Shown: positions 24,178 to 35,484 of the stretch, piece by piece
Layout: each line of letters starts with the position of its first letter
How positions within the stretch are numbered: the first letter of the stretch is position 1
Source of the DNA: Vespa crabro
Taxonomy: Eukaryota > Arthropoda > Insecta > Hymenoptera > Vespidae
DNA length: 64,000 bases
Reading direction: 5' to 3'
Assembly: GCF_910589235.1 (NCBI RefSeq)
Contig: NC_060962.1
Coordinates: forward strand, 6,597,732-6,661,731
Translations under genes and position numbers: made by a program
The notes under the pieces: model-generated
Seen by the model: the letters and a program-made list of their open reading frames with translations, nothing else
What the model was told of the DNA's origin: nothing
Database searches by the model: none

Positions 24178-26413
24178 ATGGCGTCTGGAGTAAGTTAGAT
24201 TCATGCAATTTTCAGCTAAAATCATCGACATTAAAATGAATCAATAACTATATATGATAGATAAAACGTGATTATTAACATATGGTAATTTTTATATCTT
24301 AATGTTTTTTACAGACATTGTACACGTACCCAGAAAATTTCAGGGCATATAAGGCTCTGATCGCTGCTCAATACTCCGGCACGCAGATTAAAATTGCCGA
24401 AGACTTTGTCTTTGGAGAAACTAACAAGACTGAAGCTTTTTTAAAAAAGTTTCCTCTTGGTAAAGTAAGTCAGACCATATGTCATATTATCTTTCCTTTC
24501 TGACAGTTGTCCTGTTAATATCTAACCAGCTGCTATATTTCTTAATAGCTGATGTTTTAAGTAGTAAATGTAATTAGTATGTTTATTATTCTAACTAAAA
24601 TTTGTTTATTTTTAGGTACCAGCTTTTGAAACAAGTGACGGAAAATGCATTACGGAAAGTAATGCAATTGCTTACTATGGTAAGTAGACATATTTTTGAT
24701 TTTTATATCCCATCATTTTATCCCTTTTTTTAATTACTATCGCTTTTACAGTTTCTAATGAGCAATTGAGAGGAAAATCTGAACTTGAGCGAACGGAAAT
24801 CATTCAATGGTTCGGATTCGCAGATTCTGAGATTCTTCCTGCCAGTTGTGCTTGGGTATTTCCATTACTTGGAATTATGCCATACAATAAACAGGTATTA
24901 AATGTTTATATATGATTACAAATATATTTATATGCATACATCTTTATAATAATAGTATTGACTTTTGTCCTCCTTCAAAGGCAACGATTGTTGATTCAGA
25001 TAATTGTTTGTAACAACAGGAGGTAAATAAATATTTGCATGTACTGTAGGTACACGAATATACATGTATATATTTATTTGTATTTGTGTACTTCAAATTG
25101 CATACACATAGCTGTTTATATTATAAATTGCTGTTTTTCTTTTTTTTTTTTCATTAGATTGCAGAAGTGAATACCTGTAATTTAATAAAAGATTTCATTA
25201 TTTCAGACTATTGATCATGCTAGAGAAGATGTTCAGAAAGCTTTAACAGCTTTAAATTCTCATTTACTTACGCGAACGTACTTGGTAGGAGAACGAATAA
25301 CTTTAGCAGATATTAGTGTAGCTATGACTTTACTCCATTTATATCAATATGTTCTTGATCAAAATCTACGCAAACCGTACCAAAATGTAAATCGATGGTT
25401 CCAAACTGTAATTTATCAACCTGAATCTATTGCTGTAATTGGTGCCTTTAAATTGGCTGAGAATACACTTGAATATGATCCTAAGAAGTATGCAGAGACG
25501 CAAGGAAAGGTATATAAATTGTCTTAAAAATATTTATTTTTATAATGTTTTTTAAAATTATATATGCATACGTGTGTGTGTACGTATATATATATGTGTA
25601 TATATATACATATATATTATTTTAGTCTTCATCGAAAAAAGAAAAGAAAGAAAAGGAATCCAAAAAAGAATCAAAGGAATCAAAAGAAGCAAAAAATGAG
25701 TCGGCAGAAGAACTTGATCTAGCAGATGCAGTTTTAGCTGCAGAACCTAAAACAACAAATCCTTTTGCTTCTTTACCAAAGGGTTCCTTTGATCTTGATG
25801 ATTTCAAACGATTTTATTCCAACGAAGACGAATCTAAGTCTATACCATACTTCTGGCAAAAGTTTGATCCACAACATTATAGTATCTGGTTGAGTGAATA
25901 TAAATACAATAATGAATTAACTAAAGTAAGTACATAATGCAATGAAGTAACTTCATTTAAATTTATAAATATATAATTCATGTATTAACATGTATATATA
26001 TATGTATATTTCTGTTTAGGTTTTTATGTCGTGCAATCTTATTACTGGAATGTATCAACGATTAGATAAAATGCGTAAAGCTTCATTTGCTAGTACCTGC
26101 TTATTTGGTACAGATAATGATAGCACTATTAGTGGTATATGGGTTTGGCGTGGACAAGAACTTGCTTTTACAGTATGTTTATGCAATAATTACTAATTAA
26201 CTTTTATAAAAAAATTTAATGAATGTGTTCTTGAAAAATATATGGGTTCTTTTGCAGTTATGTACAGACTGGCAAGTGGATTATGAATCATATAGTTGGA
26301 CAAAATTAGATCCATCCGATGAAAAGACAAAGAAATTGGTACATCAATATTTCAGTTGGATTGGTACTGATAAAGAAGGGCGTGAATTTAATCAAGGAAA
26401 AGTCTTCAAGTAA
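24178..26413 (+). CDS. eEF1gamma: Elongation factor 1-gamma
   Basis: Eight exons (24178-24189, 24315-24464, 24616-24679, 24752-24894, 25207-25509, 25626-25925, 26020-26172, 26258-26413) encode 426 residues, close to the usual 430. The protein anchors the eEF1B guanine-exchange complex that recycles eEF1A. Order of domains: GST N-terminal domain (about 1-85, GTLYTYPENFRAYKALIAAQ), GST C-terminal domain (about 90-215, ERITLADISVAMTLLHLYQ), a Lys/Glu/Ser-rich linker (about 225-250), then the EF1G C-terminal domain from NPFASLPKGSFDLDDFKR to the end. The first coding exon holds only four codons (MASG). AATAAA signals lie at 26458-26463 and 26736-26741. Confidence 0.96.
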
Positions 26414-26457
26414 AATTTAACATTTGCTTACAGATACATAACGCTCCATTCAGAGGC

Positions 26458-26463
26458 AATAAA
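26458..26463 (+). terminator. Proximal poly(A) signal of eEF1G
   Basis: AATAAA 44 nt past the stop; a second AATAAA at 26736-26741 could give a longer form. Confidence 0.5.
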
Positions 26464-27000
26464 TGTAAAAACTGACAGAATTTATTAAACTTTATCCCTA
26501 TAAAGCCTTTAGTCCTATTTCCAGTATATATTTTTTAGCACATGTAATAATTGAATTTTATCATCTAATATCCCTATAATGTTATTTAAAAAAAAAAACA
26601 TTTTTATGTTATTTCATACATGTACAATAATCAGATTTCAATCGAAAGTTTTACTCAAACTATGACTTTAAAGATTATTTGGGTTGAAACATGAAAATAT
26701 ACTGGATACTTGTTTTATTATAATTGCTTTGTGAAAATAAATTCTCCTGTGAATGGAACATAACAAAAGCGTTTCTACTTGTTATTGTATATTTTTTAAT
26801 CTATACAAAAGTGAATTATATCAGAAAAATGATCATGATATTTTGTTATGTTACAATGTTTTCATCGAATCATTATTATAATGAATTTTAATATGTTTAA
26901 TAATTTGTTTGATTTAATTAATGTTTTATAAGATTTTTAATTTGAGCCTATTGGTTGTTTTTATTGAATACTAGACAAGAATTATAAAGCGATGTAACTT

Positions 27001-27006
27001 TTTATT
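27001..27006 (-). terminator. Poly(A) signal of mRpL49
   Basis: Minus-strand AATAAA 115 nt past the stop codon. Confidence 0.5.
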
Positions 27007-27121
27007 TTTGCAAATATACATAAAAGTATTTTGTTGTAACAGTTCCTATGTAATCATATTTACATTATAAATGTTTCAATTTTTATATTCATAATATAAA
27101 CAAAAATTTACATTGACAAAT

Positions 27122-28410
27122 TTAAAAACCTTTAGCTAGTAACCACTTTTTAACGCAAGATACATAATCTCCTCTAAACTTAATTTCACCACACATTTCA
27201 TTTATTCTACTACCAAATGTTTTATTTGTTGTTTCTTTAATATGCTGCTTTAATTCTTTCTCTAATTTCCAAATATCTCCTTGTATTTTACGTATTTGCG
27301 TTACTTTTCTCATTCCTCTAAATTTTATTTGTAGATAAACAGGTAGCATATGGTTTTTTGTACGTTGTATGAAATAAGAATGGTCACTGGGTTTTGCTGT
27401 TGAATAATATCAAAATTAAAATAATTATCTATTATATGAAATTTATATATGTATATTATTTATATAATATACAAAAGTATGCTAACCAGTGGCTGGTTTC
27501 CATCCTGAAGGTAAATTTGTATCAGTAGTTTTTGGTTGTGGTATAATCTTATATCTCATTAAACGTTCTACATAGCTCCATTCTACCGGATCATTAGATA
27601 TATCATAGTCTGTGTAATGAGAAGGATCTTTGTATATAGGCGAAGATTTGTAACTACTCCATCTCTTATAAATCTAAGAAAAAGAAAAGAGAAAATTTTT
27701 ATTAACACTTTGTTTTCGATCAAATTAATACATTTCAATGATATAAGCAGTTGAACTTCATGGAGTAAGTCTATTAATGAAATAACCACATTTTCTTTTT
27801 TTATATTTTACAAAAGGTCGATTACTTTTATATACAAATTTAATGAAAACAGTTTGAATAGCTTATCAAATGTTCCACAATGCGTTTTGTGGTATTGTAT
27901 TTAAAAAATAAAATCTTGAATAGAAGAATAATTAGTGAAAGGTAATTAATAGCAATAAGACATTTTACAATGTTGCAATTTTCGATTATTTCCACTTATT
28001 ACATCGTATTAGATTATTAAATAAAAGAAAACTGTTTTAAATGTTTCTAAAGGATCTATGTCGTAATAGAGAGAAATAGAATAGTGTAAAAAGGCGATAA
28101 CAGAATAATATCATAGGATAGTGTTAGTAAATTATTGCAAGAAAGTGGATACACACGCACATTGTAAGAATACGTGAGGCCCTTCGCTATCGCTGTTCTG
28201 AGAAAATCACTAACTACAGTTAGACGGTGCGATAAGATAGTTTGGCTTAATTAAAAGTAAAGGCGACATTAAATAAGTACATAAAAACGTAATTGTAAAA
28301 ATTAGTACCTCGGTGATAGTCGGGGATGCGCACTTCACCGACTGTAGAGCTACGGGACCTTGCAAAATCGCTGGAAAGCACGAGCGTGTGAAAATACGAA
28401 GGGCAGCCAT
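27122..28410 (-). CDS. mRpL49: Mitochondrial large-subunit ribosomal protein mL49
   Basis: Three minus-strand exons (28410-28309, 27673-27487, 27396-27122) encode 187 residues. mL49 is a component of the mitochondrial 39S ribosomal subunit. The N-terminus (MAALRIFTRSCFPAILQG) is basic, hydroxylated and lacks acidic residues, as for a mitochondrial targeting peptide. The mature part has the family features DPVEWSYVERLMR, LPSGWKPAT, YFIQRTKNHMLPVYL and a C-terminal GDYVSCVKKWLLAKGF. The start ATG lies in AAAATGGCTGCC. A minus-strand AATAAA is 115 nt past the stop. It is head-to-head with the large nuclear-type gene starting near 28.9 kb. Confidence 0.93.
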
Positions 28411-28445
28411 TTTGAGCTCGGTAAATAAGGGTCGCTGTCCGCCAT
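28350..28445 (-). other. Possible upstream ORF overlapping the mRpL49 start
   Basis: An ATG at 28445-28443, 35 nt upstream of the mRpL49 ATG and in another frame, opens a 31-codon ORF that ends inside the first coding exon. The context ACCAATGGCGG also resembles a YY1/Pho site, so it may be promoter DNA and never translated. Which applies depends on the transcription start. Confidence 0.3.
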
Positions 28446-29526
28446 TGGTGCGCACGGGCGCGTCTTCCTTTTCGTTCCTCTGCGTTTCACCGTGCTTTCT
28501 TTATCGCCTCGCTTTCTTACTCCTATATAAGTTTCGATTCTTGCGAGAAAGTTTCTATTAAATAGGATACGTTCGAGGGCAGAAGATCGGAACATCGAGC
28601 ATTCGTCGCAAGGTAGAATTTCAATAATATTCTGCGGCTTTAGTTAGCGTGAACGTTGTATAGGATTAGAAGTGCCGCGTTGTTAGCTACTTTATCGAGG
28701 ATTTTTTCGTTTAATCGGTTTAACATCCTATAAGATTTTTCGATCGTACAGTGAATTTGTGCCTCCTAGAACGTGAAGGGTCAATAAATAACGACGATTG
28801 GGAAGCCTATGGGGTTAAATTCTTTGAAATAATGTCATGCGATTAGCTTGAATAGGCTATGGACGTGGGAGAGGTCGCGCATTCGACCGGCAGGTGGCGG
28901 TAGCCTCAAAACAGTAGGACAGCGTTCAGACACCCTGCAACGGGACTGTGTTTTTCACGACATTGTTTTTCCTCTTTTCTCACATTAATCACGGATCTCC
29001 GACGGCATTTTCGGCCTCAGAGGTGAGTATAATCGTCCACCCGACTTTTTGACCTATCATTTTTCAAAATATTAACTTTATCGTGTCAAGCTAGATCTTA
29101 GAAATCTCGAATCGGGGCCGACCTTTTGTTTATTCGTGGCGATTTTTTCGCCACTATTTCTCCCTCGATTTTTATTACTTCGACCACATTCATCGGCAGA
29201 TTTTCTAGTTCGGAAGTTAATACGCCTTACGCGCTTTCTTTTGAGCCAAGAATTTCATTGACCTGCCCATTATTACGGCAGATATCGTTCGAAATATTTC
29301 GGACCTGAGTTCCTTGACGGAGAAGAGGCGCTTCGTGTATCCATGTAAATGCAAAGTTTGTCACGTAATTTTTCTGACCGCCAGGGCCGCATCTACCAAC
29401 CCTACTTCTCAACCGGTTGCTTACCTATTCGCAGTCAAGACGAATTATGTAGTTTTTCTACTTGGTGTACAATACATTTGTTCCTGCCTTATATTTAAGA
29501 GGAAAGGTATTTCTATTCTTTTATTC

Positions 29527-29576
<50 letters not shown>

Positions 29577-30114
29577 ATATAATATAATATAATATAATAT
29601 AACTATATCTCGAATTCTTTCTTCTTTCTCTTTTCTTTCATTCATTAAATCAACATTTCGATCGCGTTTCGATTAAATATATTACACGCGATATGTTACA
29701 AATACAAATCGAAATATTAATAAATTGAAAGTATCTTCGATCTCCTCGTAAGATTTGCAATTAACAAATATGATTAATTTACCTCTGGATGCTTATTTAT
29801 ATTTATTTGAATATTTATTTATATATAATTTTTACATACGTATAATTTTAATTATTCAGTTATATTTAATTTTTATGACATAATTATTTTATTATTTGAT
29901 TATTTTTTCTATGGTTTATAATATAAATGCATAAGTATATTTATAGAGATATATATGTAATAAGATATATAAACGTATAATTCAATCATGATATATCAAA
30001 ATTAACGAGAATTAAAATTTATAATTAATTTATATACTTTCGATATATGAGATTTAGTAGTAGATAAAATTTTATTAGTCATTAATAAAAAATGAGCAAG
30101 GGGTAATTTTTCAG
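28411..30114. promoter_or_regulatory. Bidirectional promoter, noncoding first exon and first intron of the large plus-strand gene
   Basis: 28411-29022 is clearly richer in CG dinucleotides than its surroundings and separates two divergent genes. A donor AG|GTGAGT at 29023 can splice to the acceptor TTTTTCAG ending at 30114, making a noncoding first exon ending at 29022. The only plus-strand ATG noted shortly upstream (in GGCTATGGACG) meets a stop quickly. The intron contains an AT/AATAT microsatellite at 29531-29601. Confidence 0.5.
29531..29601. repeat. (AT)n passing into (AATAT)n
   Basis: Compound microsatellite in the first intron of the large plus-strand gene. Confidence 0.9.
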
Positions 30115-30121
30115 GAGCCCA

Positions 30122-30166
30122 ATGTGGGTGGAAGTGAGATGGCATCCAGAGAAAAACGACCCTTAG
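30122..30166 (+). other. Short upstream ORF overlapping the start of the large protein
   Basis: The first ATG of the exon (30122) lies in a weak context (C at -3) and encodes 14 codons ending at TAG 30164-30166. It overlaps the main ATG at 30139, which has G at -3 and +4. Leaky scanning would be needed to reach the main frame. Confidence 0.4.
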
Positions 30167-33100
30167 CGCCTTCAAAATCAAAACAGAAGGCGAATAATGA
30201 CTCTGGCTTGCCATCTAATGAGGTCAAAAGTAGAAAAGGCAAGTCTTTGACCAATATAAGGCAACAACAACTTGCACGTGATATTTTTGAAGCAGTAGCA
30301 ACGGGCAGTCAACTTCCTGCAAAATTAGAGGCAAGTTTGCCAAGAAAGAAGGTTTTAAAGAACCTCAAACGTAAACAGAAATTAAGAGTAACAAAAACTA
30401 ATTTCATTAAGACAAAAGTTACCAAAAAAGTAGGAAGTAAAAATTTATGCAGGATAAATTCTGATATCAAGAAAGGTATCAAAGCGAGAAAAGTTAAGTC
30501 AATAGAGGAGAAAGTGGAAGAGGAGGAAGAAGAGGAGGAAGAAGAGGAAAAATCTTCTGATATCAATTTAAGAATTACAGAAAATCATATTAACGATCTA
30601 GAAAATAGCAAAACTGCTGAAATAACCAACAAAAGTGCCAAGATTAATCTCAGGACCAAGAAAACCAAGTCCTTTACAAGAATTAGTGGCGAGCAGGATA
30701 ACGAGGACAATTCGGAAAAAGATCAAGACGCTCTTGTTAATTCGAATACAAAAAGTAATACAAAGTATAGTAAGAGGACTAAACCAGGTGATACTGTGGA
30801 CTCTTCCCCTAGAAGTGCCAAACTTTTAAAAAATACAGGACTGAAAAAGAGTACGATAAAGGAGAAAGAAAATTATACAAAAATCATAGAGGGAGATAAA
30901 TATCTGAAAGGTAAAAGAGGCACTAAAGATACTGATTCTCTTAATAACATTAAAACTAATTCCGGCGTACATAAATTATCTAAATCTGTCTTAGATAACA
31001 AGAGCTCTATTGATCTTACTATCGACGAAGTTATAGCTTCAATGTTGAGTGATTCAGAAGTAGATAATCAGCAAGGTATTGTAGAAAAGGTAGAAGGAAA
31101 AATAACTAGGAGTAGGAAAATGTTGGTGGATGAAAGTATTATTCCTGAAAGTGAAATAAAGAAGGAACCCGATTGTGATGAAAGAATTATGTCGGAAGGA
31201 GAATGTGGAGACATTGAACAAGGAAATCATACTCAAACTACAATTCAATTAAGGAAGAGGTCAAATGTTTTGTTAAGCCAAAGGAGTTTAAGAAATGGAA
31301 AATTGCGCCAACTTTCGGATACAGTGGCTGCAAATGATGTAGATGTTAAAAGACGACGTAGATTAAATTCAGATGATCCTGCTGCATCTGAAACCTCGAC
31401 AGAACAGATTTCTGATGGGAATGTAGATATAGAATCCTGTTTTTCTGAATCTAGTGGTAATTACTCTCAAATAACTGCAATAAATAAAGAGGAATGTATA
31501 ATAAAAGATGATGCCTCCAAGAATTATGCCGAAAGTGAAACTGGTATAGAAATAGAAAACAATAATAATAGTGAGAGAGTAGATAGATTAAGTGAAATAG
31601 GACCAACATTACGTTCAAAGACAAAAGCCAGAAGTACGGATAGTGAAACAAAAATAGATGATATCAAAGTTGACGATACACGTGTAGCATCTAAAAATGT
31701 AGAACTACCAGAAGAAATAAAGAAAACCAGTAGTTTAGACCAAGTTAGGAAAGATACAATTTTGTCAAAACTCACAGATAGGTCTAAAGGTCGAAGGAAT
31801 AGTTTAAATATAGATATGAGGAAAACAGTAAATTCTTTTTATGGAACGGAGAAATCTGATGGCAATCCAAAATCACATATAGATCAGATGATAGAGAATA
31901 TAAAATTAACAATTGCAAAATCAATTGAAAGTAAAATATTTGGTCCAGAAAAGAATCTTGGATTGAGTAAAAATTTTGAAATTCCAAAGATTGAGGAAAT
32001 CATTGCACCGTTAAGTACTGAATCTCAGAAATTGGGTTTGGAAGAGAATACTGATGAAGATAAACCCAATGCATCTAAGAATGAGAGTAAATCTGAAAGT
32101 TCTGAGAACTCAGTACCGAAAGTGGCTGATACTGCCAAAGAGATTGAGAAACTAGTCATGGGTGACATTGAATTGGTTGAAACTCAATCACAGAACACTC
32201 AAGATAGAGAGACTCCTAATATTGAAGCAGTCAATAAAATTCACAATTCTCATGAACCCTCACATGCTACAGTTAGTAAAGAAATAAATAAATGTAAAGA
32301 TGTTAAAGAAAGTACTGAAGGTGATCAGGATTCAAATATTACATCTAAGATAGAAGAACGAATAGAAGATATTGAAAGTCAATCGGTAGATAATAACAAG
32401 AAAATATCTCCTTTATTGAGAAAATCAGGGAATTCAAATGATAAAAATTCTCAAGATAATATTGAAGAGTCTGAAGTTGAAAAGAAATTGGCAACCACAT
32501 CGGATGAATTATTGCATGATTCTCTTAAGGAATCTGTTATAGAAAAAACTGATGAACATGCAAATGAAGTTACTAATGAGTCTACTACAAATTTATTATC
32601 TACAGAAATAAACGAATCAGTAGATATACAAAGTACAATTATAGAAGTAAACAATGAAATGGATAAGACAAATGTACCTCAAGTAGAAAGTTTAGGTAGT
32701 GCTCATTGTTCAGAGGAGTCAGAAACCTTAGAAAGTATTTATTCTGATGTTGAAAGATTAGTGAAAGGGGATGAACTAACAGGTTTATCGGATACGGTAG
32801 AGAATGTAGAAGCAACAGGTGAAGATGTAAAATTAAATGATACATGTAATAATATTGCTGAAGATGAAGAAAGTTCTCTTGTTGAAATGGATGAACATTC
32901 TGCGTCAAAATTTACTACTAATAAAGTAGAAGAAGCATTGACTGGTCAAGATATAGATTATTTATCAAATGAAATTAACAAGCAAGATAAAGTTCATAAT
33001 ATCAATGAGAATGTTGAGGTACCTACTGCTTCCTCTGAATCAATGCAAAATCAGAAACATGACAGAAACAATTCTCATGTAACGCCAGTCATAAATAGTG

Positions 33101-34885
33101 ACTTAAATTCAATATGCACCTCCACCAAATCTCCAGTATGTATTTCAAAGGAAATAAATGATTCCATCAAGGATGCTAATCACGATAAAGAAGATAATAA
33201 ACATCAAAATTTTGATACATTAGTAGCCTCAAATGAAAATACCGTCGATAAGAAAGTAGATAATTCACTGAATACAGTTGTCGATGAAAAAGGTAATAAA
33301 TTAACATCAGAAAAAAGTACAGATGAACCCAAAGTTACAAATGAAGAAAATAAAAGAGTTTTAAGGGTTCGTGATAAACAAAAGAAAGTGGAGAAAAGAC
33401 CAACTTCTTGCAACAGAGAACATGAAAATACATCAAAATCTAGTACAGGAAGTGATTGCCAAACAACAGAAGAATTGAATGGACAAAATGATAATAAACA
33501 AAATTTTGAACAGAAAGCTAGTACTGAAACTATCTGTAACACTCCTGAAACAGACATATCTCAAAATAGCACCATGGAGTTTGAAACTAGTGATGTTTCC
33601 GAGCCTCATACTCGTACTAGACGTGGTAGAGAAGTGAAAAAACGTAAGGAAGATCAGCAGTTAAATAATACGTTGAAAAATAAACGAACCAAACGAGATA
33701 TCAGAAAGTCTGACCAACAAAAGGAAGAAACATTGCTTGACAATGAAGTTGCCAAGATAAATGAAAACAACAGATCATTCCTTAATGATTATGACAATCT
33801 TGCTAAATGTTCTGATAGTTTTAGAGGTTTCTCTGAAGGCGGCCGTGATAGCTTAGACAAAATTCAAAACAATAATGACAATTTACGTAGTAAATCAGAA
33901 AATGATTTAGTAATTCCAAATGAACCAAATAGAACAGAAAAAGAAGGACGACTTTCGAGTCATATCGCAGACAATGATTTATCAAAAGAAGGAAGTAATA
34001 TGAATTTGTTGGATGATTGTAAATCTATTAAAATGGGAGAAACTTCTTCTCAAAAAGATTTAGATGAGACATCTACTTCGGATGAATCATCTAGTAGTGT
34101 TAATATTACCGCGAAAATTTTAGAAACGCCGGAGGATAAAGCTAAAAAAGAATCTATTTTGAGATTATTGGGTTTGGAATCGTTGGAAAAAGCTGCAGAG
34201 AGATTAAATCATCAGAAAGCGAGGAAGGAACAATATACAGGTACATTGAAAACTGTGATTCGTGTACAGAAGGAAAAAGAAAAAGACAAAAAACGATCGA
34301 GATCTCCTTTGAAAATGGTTTTGAAGCAAGGACGCACCGACGGGGAAGGAGATTCGCCTGAATTTTACACCATACAAAAGGAGGTAAGACGGATTTCGTA
34401 AAATTCGATGATAATATTTAATAAAAAGAACGCGATTATTTAATAAAAGTAACGCGAGGCATACAGAACTTGTCATTATTGATTTTTTTCTTGTTTTTTT
34501 GTTTTATTTTCAGTTTGGAACCAGTGGTTTGGGAGATAGCAGCTCTGGTGCGAACCGAAAGTTCACTACTAACCACAGACACTCTTGCGGTAATCCTGGT
34601 TGTGGGCATAACTACATTGTTAATCGATCCTTTTCCTTCATTGCTTTTTCAATATTTTTATATTTTCTTCTATCCTGCATAAAGTGTTATTATTTAGCAG
34701 ATTAGACACAAAGGATTGCTTAATTATTACATTTAACACCAAATTTGCATTTATAAGTGCAAACTATAATTAAAACATTTATTATGTAATGCTTGGCAAT
34801 TCCTTTTTGTAAATCTCTATAATTTACCTGAAAAATAGTTGTGTATCTCGAGCAATTATGCATGTTATTTTTTTGCTACTGCTTC

Positions 34886-34925
<40 letters not shown>

Positions 34926-35444
34926 AACAAACCAAAAAAAGAAAAAGAGAAACAAAAAACAAAGGATGATGTTTTCTAACTACTTGTATTTTGCTCTACG
35001 GCTGAGTATTTCGAATAGTTCATTCGTAATCCCACCAAAACCTGCTTAAAAAATCAACGAATCGATTATGTTCACATTCTTATATTAATCATTATATCAT
35101 TAAATATAACAGATGAAGATAACGAAGAAGCTCCGCCGAAGGATCGTCAGTCCCTTGTCATTCCTGAGAAATCATCTTCTTTTTCTATTCATCCAGGACG
35201 ATTATGTGCGGACGTATGTTGTTATTGTTTTGGAAAATTTGGTTCTTTGGATACACCTATGCACTTGGCACAAATGAAATCGGATGAAAGACGAAAGAAG
35301 ATATTGAATATAGAAAGACACCTTACCAAGGATTCTTGTCTGTGTGACGCGTGTTATCGTCATGTAGATAGAAAGGTATCTATAAAAAATGATTATAATT
35401 AACAGAGCAATTGATTCTGACGTTATCTTTAATTAATCGACATT

Positions 35445-35484
<40 letters not shown>

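Larger units (their letters stand above)
26414..27121. other. Convergent 3' region of eEF1G and mRpL49
   Basis: 708 bp of AT-rich 3' UTR sequence. Plus-strand AATAAA at 26458-26463 and 26736-26741; minus-strand AATAAA at 27006-27001. No ORF. Confidence 0.6.

Noticed and set aside
24895..25206. Possible snoRNA in the largest eEF1G intron
   Set aside because: A CCTCC/GGAGG pairing and an ACA triplet exist, but no convincing C/D boxes or two-hairpin H/ACA layout could be made by eye.
34384..34401. Stop at 34399-34401 as the true end of the large protein
   Set aside because: GAG|GTAAGA is a consensus donor, and four downstream exons keep phase into the zinc module, so the stop lies in an intron.
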